64,000 bases of DNA from JBBROS01 sp965213855 (GTDB lineage Bacteria; Pseudomonadota; Alphaproteobacteria; Acetobacterales; Acetobacteraceae): NCBI GenBank assembly GCA_965213855.1, contig CBDCAA010000003.1, positions 152,763 to 216,762 of the forward strand, read 5' to 3'. Within the stretch, counting starts at the first letter, position 1, and each line of letters starts with the position of its first letter. The translations under genes and the position numbers were made by a program. This document shows, in pieces, positions 8,517-17,234 of this stretch. The notes beneath the pieces were generated by a model, which saw only the letters and a program-made list of their open reading frames with translations, was not told where the DNA came from and searched no databases.

Positions 8517-9080
8517 TCAGGCATGGCCCACGGCCTGACTGAGGAGGATGGGGTCGATGCGGAGGATGGCCATGGCGCGGCGCCACTTCGTCTCGTAGTC
8601 GGCGTCGAACAGCACGTCGTGGGCGGCGGGGGCGCTGAGCCAGACGTTGTTCTGCATTTCGGTGTCGAGCTGACCGGGACCCCAGTTGGCGTAGCCGAGC
8701 GCGAGCAGGCCCTCGCGCGGGCCGCCGCCGGCCGCAATCTCGTGCAGGATGTCAAGGCTTGCGGTCAGTGCGAGGTCGTCGGCGACGGGGAGGCTGCCGT
8801 CACCGGTCCAGTCCGTGGTGTGGAGGACGAAGCCGCGGCCGTGGTCGACGGGGCCGCCTTCGCACAGGCGGATCTGGCGAGCGGGCGGGGTCGGCTCGAC
8901 GTCGAGCTGCTTCAACAGCGCCTCGAAGCTCGGGCGCGCGAGCGGGCGGTTCAGCACGATGCCCATGGCGCCCTCATCGGTGTGGGCGCAGACGAGGATA
9001 ACGCTTTGGGCGAACGTCGGATCATCCATCGCGGGCATGGCGATCAGGAGCTGGCCGGTCAAGGAAGCGGTTTCGATCAT
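8517..9080 (-). CDS. YqgE/AlgH family protein (UPF0301)
   Basis: 187 residues, the usual family length. Clear signatures: LIAMPAMDDPTFAQSVILVCAHTDEGAMG near the N-terminus (pattern, not to be read as one motif), IVLNRPLA, CEGGPVDHGRGFVLH, and a C-terminal GYANWGPGQLDTE followed by NNVWL. AlgH/YqgE proteins are cytosolic, with proposed roles in regulation that remain poorly defined. No operon partner; it faces the HAD hydrolase gene across a REP-like hairpin. Confidence 0.93.
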   Translation of the reverse strand: MIETASLTGQLLIAMPAMDDPTFAQSVILVCAHTDEGAMGIVLNRPLARPSFEALLKQLDVEPTPPARQIRLCEGGPVDHGRGFVLHTTDWTGDGSLPVADDLALTASLDILHEIAAGGGPREGLLALGYANWGPGQLDTEMQNNVWLSAPAAHDVLFDADYETKWRRAMAILRIDPILLSQAVGHA

Positions 9081-9208
9081 GGCCGGTATGTTGGCGCGTT
9101 CTGGGCGGCGGACAAGCGCGAAGGTGGAGCAAGCGGCACGCGGTGGCGCGTGACAGGGAGTTGGGGGACGGCTACGACTCGGGCCTCCAAGGGGTAGGAC
9201 GAACGCTG

Positions 9209-9703
9209 ATGACCAGTGCTGCCACGATCAAGGTCGGTGACACCCTTCCGAGCATGAAGCTGACGATGGCGGGGGCCGACGGCCCGAAGGAGACGTCGAC
9301 CGACGAGGTGTTCAGGGGCAAGAAGGTGGTGCTGTTCGCGGTACCGGGGGCGTTCACGCCGACATGCAGCGCCCGGCATCTGCCGGGCTACCTTCAGAAC
9401 ATCGAGGCGTTGCAGGCGAAGGGTGTGGAGACGATTGCCTGCATGGCGGTGAATGACGCGTTCGTGATGGGCGCGTGGGCCCGGGACCAGGGCGTGGATG
9501 GCCGCATCCTGATGATCGCGGACGGGAGCGGCGCGTTCACGAAGGCGCTTGGGGTGGAGCTGGACTTGTCCGCACGCGGGCTGGGCACGCGAAGCCAGCG
9601 GTTCGCGATGGTGGTGGACGACCAGGTCGTCAGCTCGATCGCGATCGAGCCGCCGGGCGGCTTCGATGTGAGCCGGGCGGAGAGCGTGCTGGCGGGGCTG
9701 TAG
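9209..9703 (+). CDS. Peroxiredoxin, Prx5 family
   Basis: 164 residues. The peroxidatic Cys53 lies in PGAFTPTCSARHLPGY, the Prx5 active-site pattern, with the conserved upstream strand KKVVLFAVPG. It should reduce H2O2 and organic peroxides with glutathione, glutaredoxin or thioredoxin as reductant. I chose ATG at 9209, which gives a normal Prx5 N-terminus (IKVGDTLPS); a GTG 66 bases upstream adds an unlikely leader. Single-gene unit. Confidence 0.93.
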   Translation: MTSAATIKVGDTLPSMKLTMAGADGPKETSTDEVFRGKKVVLFAVPGAFTPTCSARHLPGYLQNIEALQAKGVETIACMAVNDAFVMGAWARDQGVDGRILMIADGSGAFTKALGVELDLSARGLGTRSQRFAMVVDDQVVSSIAIEPPGGFDVSRAESVLAGL

Positions 9704-9719
9704 GCGCCGGGCCGACGGT

Positions 9720-10613
9720 TCAGGCAGCGATTGGCTGCCTGGCGTCGGACTGGAACGTTGCGGTGATGTATTCGGCCAGCGCGTCGGTCACGGGCTGGCG
9801 GGCATCGGCGCCGCGGAGCAGGAGAATGCCGAACTCCGGCAGGCGGGGCAGGCCTTCCTCGGGCCGCATGGCGCGGAGGCCATCCGGGAGCCAGGCGGTC
9901 GATCCGACGGTCACGGCGAGGCCGGCCAGGACGGGCACGTGGGTGCCGATGAGGGTGCTGGAGCAGTAGGCGATCCGGTAGGCGCGGCCGGCGGCGTCCA
10001 GCGCGCGGCGGGCCGACAGGCTCCAGGTGCAGTGGTCGGCGGCGAGGGCGACGGGCAGCGGGTCCTGGCGATGGGGCGCGTGGGTGGTGGACGTGATCCA
10101 GGAGAGCGGCCCGCGCCAGAGCGGCGTCGCGGGCCAGCCCGGAGGTTCATGGCCGTCCGAGCAGATCGTCAGGTCGAGCTTGCCGTCGCGAAGGTGCTCG
10201 ACGAGTTGCGAGCTGGGTAGGCAGAGCACGTCGACCTGGACCGAGGGGTGGCTTTCGGCGAAGCGCTTGAGGATTTGCGGAAGATAGCGGAGCGCATAGT
10301 CGTCGGGCGTGCCGAGGCGGACGGTTCCCTGGACGGCGGGGGCGCGGAAGCTCGTCCAGATCTGGTCGTTCAACGACAGGAGCTCGCGGGCGCGGGTGAG
10401 CAGGAACTGGCCGTGCGGGGTGAGCTGGACGATGCCGCCCTTGCCCCTTGTGAGCAGCCGGTGGCCGAGCATGGTTTCGAGCCGCTGGATTTGCATGCTG
10501 ACGGCCGACTGGGTGCGGCCGATGCGTGCGGCCGCTCGAGTGAAGCTGGAGTCCTCGGCGATGAAGACGAAGACGCGCAGCAGATCCGGATCGAGGCCGA
10601 TGGGGAGGGTCAT
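9720..10613 (-). CDS. LysR-type transcriptional regulator
   Basis: 297 residues. The N-terminal winged helix has the family pattern LLRVFVFIAEDSSFTRAAAR-type followed by RTQSAVSMQIQRLE and LLTRGKGGIVQLTPHG. The C-terminal part is a periplasmic-binding-like effector domain starting near TVRLGTPDDYALRYLP. It is divergent from the DUF1127 gene at 10735, and the 121-base gap contains a dyad that could be its site. LysR proteins commonly control themselves and the divergent gene; the ligand is not evident. Confidence 0.93.
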   Translation of the reverse strand: MTLPIGLDPDLLRVFVFIAEDSSFTRAAARIGRTQSAVSMQIQRLETMLGHRLLTRGKGGIVQLTPHGQFLLTRARELLSLNDQIWTSFRAPAVQGTVRLGTPDDYALRYLPQILKRFAESHPSVQVDVLCLPSSQLVEHLRDGKLDLTICSDGHEPPGWPATPLWRGPLSWITSTTHAPHRQDPLPVALAADHCTWSLSARRALDAAGRAYRIAYCSSTLIGTHVPVLAGLAVTVGSTAWLPDGLRAMRPEEGLPRLPEFGILLLRGADARQPVTDALAEYITATFQSDARQPIAA

Positions 10614-10638
10614 GGGAGCGCCTTGGTTGAGCGATCAA

Positions 10639-10668
10639 GATAGCTGATGCCTACCATCAAAGCTATTC
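10639..10668. promoter_or_regulatory. Candidate LysR operator dyad
   Basis: The LysR/DUF1127 intergenic region contains an imperfect inverted repeat: GATAGCTGATG on the left arm and CATCAAAGCTATT on the right, separated by a short spacer. ATAG...CTAT arms and a T...A core fit LysR-type boxes. The functional assignment is by position between divergent genes. Confidence 0.45.
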
Positions 10669-10734
10669 GTTTCCGTTATGGGCCAGGGCGGACCATCTTT
10701 GTGATGACCACGGTGGTCAACGAGGAGAAGGACC

Positions 10735-10956
10735 ATGACGACCCGGAGCATTTCAACACTGGTCGGACTTCCGCCGCGCCCGGCGCGGATCAGCGTCGGC
10801 GGGGTCTGGGCTGCGGTTCGGACGATGGTCCGGGCGCGGGAGACGCGGCGGCTGCTGTCCGAGATGGACGGGCGGATGTTGGCCGATATCGGCGTGAGTC
10901 GGGCGCAGGCGCACATGGAGGCGTCGCGGCCGTTTTGGGACGTGAACGGGCGTTGA
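10735..10956 (+). CDS. DUF1127 small protein
   Basis: 73 residues. The C-terminal half is the DUF1127 pattern: an arginine-rich helix RARETRRLLSEMDGRMLADIG (a helix plus the conserved L-x-D-I-G element), then SRAQAHMEASRPFW. Proteins of this family are small basic proteins linked in some Alphaproteobacteria to RNA turnover and phosphate or stress adaptation; the role here is unknown. Divergent from the LysR gene. Confidence 0.85.
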   Translation: MTTRSISTLVGLPPRPARISVGGVWAAVRTMVRARETRRLLSEMDGRMLADIGVSRAQAHMEASRPFWDVNGR

Positions 10957-11004
10957 CCGGCGCTGCCGCGTCAGTGTCCTGGCCGGGTCAGGCGAGCCGC
11001 ACAG

Positions 11005-12564
11005 TCAGCGGACCCCGCCCGGCCAGAGGACGACGCGGAATGTCTGTAGGATGATGAGCAGGTCGAACAGGATGCTGAAGTTCTTCACGTAATAGAGGTC
11101 GTAGCTGAGTTTGGAGCGGGCGTCGTCGATCGAGGCGCCGTAGGGGTAGTTGATCTGGGCCCACCCGGTCAGGCCCGCCTTGGTGGCGTGGCGCTCATGG
11201 TACAGGGGCAAGTTGCTCGCGAGCATGGCCACGAATTCCGGGCGCTCGGGCCTGGGCCCCACGAAGCTCATGTCGCCGCGGAGCACGTTGATCAGCTGCG
11301 GCAGCTCATCGAGGCGCGTCCGGCGTAGGAACCGCCCGAGGTGGGTGATGCGTTTGTCCTTGCTGGCCGCCCAGACGGCGCCGCCGCGCTCCGCATCGAC
11401 GCGCATGGTGCGGAGCTTGAGGATCTGGAACTCCCGCCCGTGCTGGGTGACGCGGGTCTGGCGATAGAGAGCCGGGCCGCCATCCTCGAACTTGACCGCG
11501 ATGGCGGCGGCCAGGAGGAAGGGGCTGAGCATCAGGAGGCCGACGACGCTCGCCGTCAGGTCGAGGGTGCGCTTGAGGATGCGATCGAGGGTATTCAGGT
11601 GAAATCCGTCGGAATAGAGCAGCCACCCGAGTTCGATCCGCTTGATGTCGACGCGGCGGACCTCGCGTTCAAGGAAGCCGAGGTACTCCGAGATCGGGAA
11701 GCCGTTGATCTTACAATCGAGCAGGCCTTGCAAGTCCATGCCGCGCCGCTCGTCCGGCGCGACGACGATCTCGTCGGGCCGAAGCTTCATCGCCGTGTCG
11801 CGAATGCCGCCCGGCCCGGCCAGGACGATCTGGCCGGTCGATTGGTCGATCAGACGTTGGTCCAGCTCGCCGAGCGACGGGTCGTGGAGGAAGGTGATCT
11901 GGTAACCGAGGCTCCGGCCCTCTCGCGAGAGGATGTGGACGAGGTCCCAGGCGCGGCGGCCGGCACCGAGGATGAGCAGGCGCCGGCAGAGGATGCCACG
12001 GCGGCGGAGCGCATCGAAGGCGATGCGGGCGCCCGTGGCGCTGGCGAAGGTGGCGCAACCGGCGACGAGGCCAAGCCGGGCGGCGCCGGGCGCGACGAGC
12101 AGCATTAGCGCGCTGGCGGCCAGGGCGGCGGCGGTGGCCGCGAACGGAAGACGGCCGAGCGCACGTCGCAGCGACACGGCGGCGTCCCGCCGATACAGGC
12201 CGCAGGCATACAGCGTCGAGAGGGCGGCGACCGGATACGCAGCCAAGGCGGCCACCCGATCGGTCCAGCCGAGCTGGTGCGACACGAGGAGGGCCGCCGC
12301 GGGCCAGACGATCAGCAAAGCGAGGCAGTCGAGCGCGAACAGGGCCTGACCGGTGCCAAGCGACACGGTCCAGGATTCCTGGAACGGCGCATCCCGCCGC
12401 CGTGCCGGGATGGAGAGCGACGCCGGAGGTTCCGGGCTCGAGGGGGTGAAGGAGACGATGTTCTGCGCCGATCGTGACGTGTCTGTCCGCGCCCGCTTGT
12501 AGCGCGATGAACGTGGCGATTCGAAGGTCGCTCGGTTCTGGTTCGTCACACAGGCCGCCTTCAT
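11005..12564 (-). CDS. Exopolysaccharide polyprenyl glycosylphosphotransferase
   Basis: 519 residues, inner membrane. Residues about 70-180 hold several transmembrane segments, followed by a Rossmann-like CoA-binding-type region (LILGAGRRAWDLVHIL). The C-terminal bacterial sugar transferase domain begins at KRTLDLTASVVGLL and shows KLRTM, the catalytic-site segment FLRRTRLDELPQLINVL and SFVGPRPERPEF. It transfers a sugar-1-phosphate to undecaprenyl phosphate, the first step of exopolysaccharide assembly; the EpsB/WcaJ group is the closest by architecture. No other polysaccharide genes are nearby. The first ~60 residues are polar and may be over-extended. Confidence 0.9.
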   Translation of the reverse strand: MKAACVTNQNRATFESPRSSRYKRARTDTSRSAQNIVSFTPSSPEPPASLSIPARRRDAPFQESWTVSLGTGQALFALDCLALLIVWPAAALLVSHQLGWTDRVAALAAYPVAALSTLYACGLYRRDAAVSLRRALGRLPFAATAAALAASALMLLVAPGAARLGLVAGCATFASATGARIAFDALRRRGILCRRLLILGAGRRAWDLVHILSREGRSLGYQITFLHDPSLGELDQRLIDQSTGQIVLAGPGGIRDTAMKLRPDEIVVAPDERRGMDLQGLLDCKINGFPISEYLGFLEREVRRVDIKRIELGWLLYSDGFHLNTLDRILKRTLDLTASVVGLLMLSPFLLAAAIAVKFEDGGPALYRQTRVTQHGREFQILKLRTMRVDAERGGAVWAASKDKRITHLGRFLRRTRLDELPQLINVLRGDMSFVGPRPERPEFVAMLASNLPLYHERHATKAGLTGWAQINYPYGASIDDARSKLSYDLYYVKNFSILFDLLIILQTFRVVLWPGGVR

Positions 12565-12765
12565 TTTAGGCTAGGGCCGTGAGCGGGTGGGTTGCGGCAC
12601 CAAGCGGATTTGGTCTCGGCGGTAGTATATCCGCGGCGCGGGTTAAGAGTGGCTTAAATTGTCAGGATGTTTTTTGCCCGGAGTCGCAATATGCGCACGC
12701 CGGCGCCCCGCACCGATGCGGCTGGACGGCGGGCCACCCAAGACGAGCGGCCCGCCTAAATCCGA

Positions 12766-13221
12766 TCAGCCGCGGAGGTCGGCCGGCACCGTGCCGCCGT
12801 TGGCCGCCAACTGATCCATCACCTGCTTGTGCAGCCACACGTTCATGGCGGCGCTGTCGTTCGCGTCGCCGGTGTAATGCAGTTCGGTTGCGAGCGTCTT
12901 GCGGTTCTCGATGCTGCTGTCCAAGCCGAGCAGCTTCATCAGGTCGACGATCGACGTCTTGTAATTGAGCTTCTGTCCGGATTTCGCGTCCATGTCCGCA
13001 AGGACGGCCCCGACGTCGACGGTTTGCGGCGGCGTCGCCTGGGCGCCGGGCTGGGCGGTGGTGGCAGGCGCCGCCGTCTCATCGAAGGCGGCGGCTGAGG
13101 GTTGGACGCTGGTGGGCACCGGCGGCGTCGGCGCGGTCGCGTCGGTCGGCCCGGGCGGGGTCGACGGGCTGGCGGCCGGGTGGTGGAAGATCTTCGACAT
13201 GATGGAGCCGAATACGCTCAT
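12766..13221 (-). CDS. DUF3597 protein
   Basis: 151 residues. N-terminus MSVFGSIMSKIFHH, a proline/alanine/threonine-rich linker (about 15-70), and a C-terminal DUF3597 domain with VDVGAVLADMDAKSGQKL, SIVDLMKLLGLDSS and the ending ADLRG. ATG at 13221 is chosen as the canonical family start; the frame is open 60 bases upstream. The function is unknown; some DUF3597 proteins are annotated as LysM-linked or peptidoglycan-associated. Confidence 0.85.
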   Translation of the reverse strand: MSVFGSIMSKIFHHPAASPSTPPGPTDATAPTPPVPTSVQPSAAAFDETAAPATTAQPGAQATPPQTVDVGAVLADMDAKSGQKLNYKTSIVDLMKLLGLDSSIENRKTLATELHYTGDANDSAAMNVWLHKQVMDQLAANGGTVPADLRG

Positions 13222-13295
13222 GGGACTTGCTCTCGTTTGTGTGCCGGTGCAACGACCGAACAGGCAAGGCGGTTGCGACACGGTGATCCGGCTGG

Positions 13296-13805
13296 CTAGA
13301 TCCGGCGGCGCAGGCGAAACCAGCTGAGGACTAGGCTGTCGACAGGGATGGCGGGAACCTCACGCAGGCGCCACCACCAGCGGCGGAGCAAGCGGCTGGA
13401 GGCCGGTCCGATGGCGGGCGGGCTGCGATGCGCGTCGAGCCCGGCGATGCCCAGCAGCAGCACGCATCGCGGCATATGATAGGCCGACGTGGCCGCATAG
13501 ACCGGGCCTTTGGTGCCGCGGAGCAAACGCGTGACGGCGAGCACGGAGCGGACGGTGTTGCGGCCGGTGGGCTCGACGACGATGTCCTGTTCGTCGATGC
13601 CGCGCTGGACGAGCAGCTCGGCCATCAGCTCGGCCTCGGGCGGGCCGAAGCGGCCCTTGCCGCCGGTGACGACGTAGATGGGCCGGGGCAGGATGCGGCG
13701 GCCGAAGCGAACGGCGGCGCCGACGCGGTCGCGCATGGCGCCGCTGGGTGAGCCGTCCTCGCGGACGGCGGCGCCGAAGACCACGATGTAGGGCTGTTCG
13801 AACAC
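13296..13805 (-). CDS. YdcF/DUF218-like protein
   Basis: 169 residues from a GTG at 13805. The DUF218 pattern is present: IVVFGAAVREDGSPSGAM, then YVVTGGKGRFGPPEAELM, an acidic EPTGRNTVRS loop and YAATSAYHMPRCVLLL. E. coli YdcF binds S-adenosylmethionine, and others act near murein or sugar-nucleotide metabolism; the role here is unknown. The start is inferred because the upstream extension of the frame lies inside the methyltransferase gene. The GTG is four bases beyond that gene's stop, so the two are probably co-transcribed. Confidence 0.75.
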   Translation of the reverse strand: MFEQPYIVVFGAAVREDGSPSGAMRDRVGAAVRFGRRILPRPIYVVTGGKGRFGPPEAELMAELLVQRGIDEQDIVVEPTGRNTVRSVLAVTRLLRGTKGPVYAATSAYHMPRCVLLLGIAGLDAHRSPPAIGPASSRLLRRWWWRLREVPAIPVDSLVLSWFRLRRRI

Positions 13806-13809
13806 GCGG

Positions 13810-15078
13810 TCAGCCCGATGACGCGGAAGCGGGCGGGGCGAGGAGGATGCGGTTGGTCGCGGACAGGGCGTCGTAGGTCTGCCGCCAGGCGGTGGCGAAG
13901 GTGGCGGCGGCGGTGCCGCGGGCTGCAAGGGTCTCCGCGATGCCGGCGATCGTCCGCGTGCCGTCGATCAGGCGCAGGATGGCGGCGGCAAGGGGCGGGA
14001 GCGCGACGGGCACGCGCAGACCATCGAAGACGAATGGGAGGACGCCGCCCGATTGGATGTTGCGCGCGATCTCGGCGGCGGGCATCTCGCGGGCGATGGG
14101 GATTGCGCCCGGGTGCATTGGGTCCGGCATGGGCCGGGTGTCGCCGGTGCGGACCGCGTAGAGGACGTGGGTGCTCATGTTACCCGCGAGATTCTCCGCC
14201 AGGGCGGCGCGGTCGAGCCAGGGAAGGGTGGCGACCTTTGCCCGGAGCTTCGGGTCGGGGAGGAAAGCGGCCGGGTCGTAGCGCATGGGCTCCACGAGGG
14301 CGGTGATGCGCAGCCCGGCGCTGCCGAGCAGGTGCGAGAGCGCGGGGATGGTGTAGGCGCGGTCTCGCGGGTTGAGCAACAGGTCGTAGAGGCCGGCGTC
14401 GCCGCCGTCGATATGGTCGCCGAAATAGCGGTTGCCACGCAGCCAGGCGGTCTCGGGCAGGTGGCGCATGATGCGGCGCGCGATGTCGAGGCGAGCCTCC
14501 GGCGACTCGTGCGGCGGGGCGAGGGTGCGCAGCGCGTCCTGGAGCATGTAGACCCCGGTCCGGCCATGGGGGGCGTAGAGCATGAGGCCGAGGGCGCCGC
14601 CAGGGGCGAGAACCGAGAGGAGTGCGCGAAGCCCGGCCAGCGGGTCTGGCAAATGGTGCAGCACCCCGCAGCAATCGATGTAGTCGAACGGGTCCAGGCC
14701 GCTGGCCGGCAGATCGAGCAGGCTGCCGTTGCGAAAGTCGAGAGTGAGGCCGCGAGCCTGGGCGCGGCCGCGGGCGATTGACTGCGCGGCGGCGGAGCGG
14801 TCGAGGTGGGTGACCTGGCCAGGGCGGCCGTCGCGGGCGAGGTGCTGGGCGAGCATGATGGCGCCGTCGCCGGTGCCGCCGCCGGCGAACAGGGCGCGCA
14901 ATGGCAGGTCGCGCGGGCGGGCGGCCTGGAACCCCCAGTGATCGATCTCGCGCAGGTGGCTCGGGCTGCCGATGATGAGACGCTTGGCCTCGTCGCGCGG
15001 ATCGCGGGCCGGGTAGGGATAGGCTTCGTACTGCTCGGCGAGCTGCCGGTCGGTCGCGTCGGGCATTGCGTCGGTCAT
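13810..15078 (-). CDS. Class I SAM-dependent methyltransferase with C-terminal extension
   Basis: 422 residues. A SAM-binding domain occupies residues ~35-230: motif I LRALFAGGGTGDGAIML, an acidic loop at HLDRSAAA, DYIDCCGVLHHLPDP and LSVLAPGGALGLMLYAP. The last ~150 residues resemble the winged C-terminal piece seen in some bacterial protein or lipid methyltransferases (AAAILRLIDGTRTIAGIAETL). The substrate is unknown. Divergent from, and overlapping the start of, the RNA methylase gene at 15101. Confidence 0.85.
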   Translation of the reverse strand: MTDAMPDATDRQLAEQYEAYPYPARDPRDEAKRLIIGSPSHLREIDHWGFQAARPRDLPLRALFAGGGTGDGAIMLAQHLARDGRPGQVTHLDRSAAAQSIARGRAQARGLTLDFRNGSLLDLPASGLDPFDYIDCCGVLHHLPDPLAGLRALLSVLAPGGALGLMLYAPHGRTGVYMLQDALRTLAPPHESPEARLDIARRIMRHLPETAWLRGNRYFGDHIDGGDAGLYDLLLNPRDRAYTIPALSHLLGSAGLRITALVEPMRYDPAAFLPDPKLRAKVATLPWLDRAALAENLAGNMSTHVLYAVRTGDTRPMPDPMHPGAIPIAREMPAAEIARNIQSGGVLPFVFDGLRVPVALPPLAAAILRLIDGTRTIAGIAETLAARGTAAATFATAWRQTYDALSATNRILLAPPASASSG

Positions 15079-15100
15079 GTGCGGGGCATATCCGGGATGG

Positions 15101-15688
15101 ATGCCGGTCGCCAGATCACACCCGCCGTCGCTCTCCCTGGCACGCGGCTATTTCGGGCTCGGCGCGGAGGGGGTGTCGAAATCGGCGAACATGGGGGCGC
15201 TGCTGCGGACGGGACATGCCTTCGGGGCGTCGTTCTGCTTTTCGGTCGGCGCCGGGTGGGATGCGCGGGCGGCGCGGGCGGCCGATACGGCGGACACGCC
15301 GGGGCACGTGCCGCTGTGGCGGTTCCAGGACGTGGCGGAGTTGGCGCTGCCGCAGGGGTGTGCGCTGGTCGGCGTCGAGATCACGGACGAGGCGGTCGCG
15401 CTGCCGTCGTTCCGGCATCCTCTGAGTGCGGCCTACGTGCTGGGGCCGGAGCGGTCCGGCCTGTCGCCGGCGCTGCTGGCGCGGTGCCGGCACGTGGTGC
15501 GGATCCCGACCCGGTTCGCGCTGAACCTGGCGGTCGCCGGCGCCATCGTGCTGTATGATCGGCTGCTGCAGCATGGGCGGTTTGCGGCGCGGCCGGTCGG
15601 CAGCGGCGGCCCGGCAGAGGCCTTGGCGCCCGCCGAGGGCCATGGCGCGCCGGTGTTCCGGCGTCATGTGCCGGACTGGAAGGGATGA
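15101..15688 (+). CDS. TrmH/SpoU-family RNA methyltransferase
   Basis: About 195 residues of the SPOUT class. Evidence: GYFGLGAEGVSKSANMGALLRTGHAFGA at the N-terminus (family pattern), the central AYVLGPERSGLS motif that forms the knotted SAM site, and RIPTRFALNLAVAGAIVLYDR. Expected product: 2'-O-methylated tRNA or rRNA. The start is uncertain; ATG at 15101 or the earlier ATG at 15077, which overlaps the divergent methyltransferase start. Confidence 0.85.
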   Translation: MPVARSHPPSLSLARGYFGLGAEGVSKSANMGALLRTGHAFGASFCFSVGAGWDARAARAADTADTPGHVPLWRFQDVAELALPQGCALVGVEITDEAVALPSFRHPLSAAYVLGPERSGLSPALLARCRHVVRIPTRFALNLAVAGAIVLYDRLLQHGRFAARPVGSGGPAEALAPAEGHGAPVFRRHVPDWKG

Positions 15689-15717
15689 TGGCACGCGGCG
15701 TGCTTCGCGCGGTGCCA
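15689..15717 (+). terminator. Hairpin after the TrmH-type gene
   Basis: TGGCACGCG pairs with CGCGGTGCCA (one mismatch or bulge) right at the stop codon, followed by a pyrimidine-rich stretch (TTCTCTC). It fits an intrinsic terminator, but the T-tract is weak. Confidence 0.4.
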
Positions 15718-15745
15718 GCATTCTCTCAAACCAGGTCCTTGTCCC

Positions 15746-16591
15746 ATGTCGTATCTCGCGCCCGCCGATTTCGTCGTAAAAATGGTCGATGCCGGTGAGG
15801 CGAAGATCCGGATGGCGACCAAGGATGCGCTGATCCGCGCCTACATGGCCGGCGCGCTGCTGGCGCTGGCGGCCGTGTTCGCGATCACGGTCACGCAGCA
15901 GACGGGTTACAGCATCATCGGGTCGGCGCTGTTCCCGGTCGGGTTCTCGATGATCTACCTGCTGGGGTTCGACCTGCTGACGGGAGTGTTCGTGCTGACG
16001 CCGCTCGCCTGGCTGGACAAGCGGCCCGGCATCACGCTCGGGGGCGTGCTGCGCAACTGGGGGATCGTGTTCGCCGGCAACTTCGCAGGCGCGCTGACGA
16101 TCGCCGTGCTGATGTCGATCGTGTTCACGTTCGGATTCTCGACCGAGCCGAACGCTGTCGGCAAGGTCATCGCCGGGATCGGCGAGGCGCGGACGATCGG
16201 CTACAAGCATTACGGCGCGGCAGGCATGCTGACCTTGTTCATCCGGGGCATGCTCTGCAACTGGATGGTGTCGACCGGGGTCGTCGGCGCGATGATCTCG
16301 ACGTCGGTGAGCGGCAAGGTGATCGCGATGTGGATGCCGATCATGGTGTTCTTCTTTATGACATTCGAGCATTCGGTGGTGAACATGTTCCTGTTTCCGT
16401 CGGCGCTGATCATGGGCGGGAACTTCTCGGTGGCGGACTACATCGTCTGGAACGAGATCCCGACCGTGCTCGGCAATCTGGTGGGTGGCATCGCGTTCAC
16501 CGGGCTGACGCTCTATTCGACACATGTGCGGACCGGGGCGAAGCGGGTGCTGATGGGGCGCGGTGATCTCGTGCAGTCGCCGGGCGATTGA
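15746..16591 (+). CDS. Formate/nitrite transporter family channel
   Basis: 281 residues, an inner-membrane protein with six hydrophobic segments. FNT marks: the N-terminal KIRMATKDALIRAYMAGALLA helix pattern, a mid-protein FDLLTGVFVLTPL, the CNWMVSTGVV segment and the AMWMPIMVFFFMTFEHSVVNMFLFP region with the conserved central His, then LVGGIAFTG. It should conduct formate, nitrite or a similar small monovalent anion. No formate dehydrogenase or nitrite reductase gene is adjacent, so the substrate is open. Confidence 0.92.
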   Translation: MSYLAPADFVVKMVDAGEAKIRMATKDALIRAYMAGALLALAAVFAITVTQQTGYSIIGSALFPVGFSMIYLLGFDLLTGVFVLTPLAWLDKRPGITLGGVLRNWGIVFAGNFAGALTIAVLMSIVFTFGFSTEPNAVGKVIAGIGEARTIGYKHYGAAGMLTLFIRGMLCNWMVSTGVVGAMISTSVSGKVIAMWMPIMVFFFMTFEHSVVNMFLFPSALIMGGNFSVADYIVWNEIPTVLGNLVGGIAFTGLTLYSTHVRTGAKRVLMGRGDLVQSPGD

Positions 16592-16679
16592 GGGCTGGCG
16601 GGGCGGCGCCGCGGACGATGTCGCGACGCATGCCCGGCTTGCCTTGTCCTGGGGCAGTCGCAGCCGTATTTGTGCGCCC

Positions 16680-17234
16680 ATGCGATTGATCACAGGAGTT
16701 TTCGCCGGCGCACTCGGCCTGGCATGGGCGGTGCCGGCGGCGGCGGCCGAGATGCGGCCGGCCCACGCCGGCGCGAAGCCCGGCCCGCATGCGCCCAATC
16801 CGAACGGGCCGAAGTCGATCGGGAAGTTCGAGGATTGGCAAGCGGCGACGCATGCCGAAGCCGGGCAGACGGTGTGCTACGCGTTCACGCGGGTGCAGTC
16901 CTCGACCGGCGCGGTGCCGGGGCGGGGCGACGTGGTACTGACGGTGACGCAGCGGCCAACGGGGCGGGATGCGGTGGCGATCAGCGCGGGGTTCGCCTAC
17001 CCGAGCGGTGCGGAGGTGGTGCTGGTCGCGGAACGGGCGGAACTGCCGTTCTATACCAGCGGGCGGTCCGCGTTCGCGCGTGACGGGCACGCGGTGACGC
17101 TGGCGTTCGACAAGGCGCGGACGGCGGTGGCGAAGTCCCCGGCGCCCAGGAACGTGGCGGTGGCGGATACGTTCAGCCTGCGCGGGTTCGCAGCGGCCTA
17201 TGCGGCGATCAACAAGGCCTGTGGCGTCAAGTGA
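16680..17234 (+). CDS. Invasion-associated locus B (IalB)-like periplasmic protein
   Basis: 184 residues with a signal peptide ending in AAAAE. The mature part matches the IalB family outline: FEDWQAATHAEAGQTVCYAFT, TVTQRP, YPSGAEVVL, and a C-terminal DTFSLRGFAAAYAAINKACG. Family members are periplasmic; in Bartonella IalB supports erythrocyte invasion, but homologues are widespread in free-living Alphaproteobacteria. ATG 16680 is chosen because it starts the signal peptide. The stop overlaps the rlmN GTG. Confidence 0.85.
   Translation: MRLITGVFAGALGLAWAVPAAAAEMRPAHAGAKPGPHAPNPNGPKSIGKFEDWQAATHAEAGQTVCYAFTRVQSSTGAVPGRGDVVLTVTQRPTGRDAVAISAGFAYPSGAEVVLVAERAELPFYTSGRSAFARDGHAVTLAFDKARTAVAKSPAPRNVAVADTFSLRGFAAAYAAINKACGVK

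Noticed and set aside
15116..16798. A 560-codon minus-strand frame
   Set aside because: Antisense to the TrmH-type and FNT genes; His/Arg-rich, no domain.
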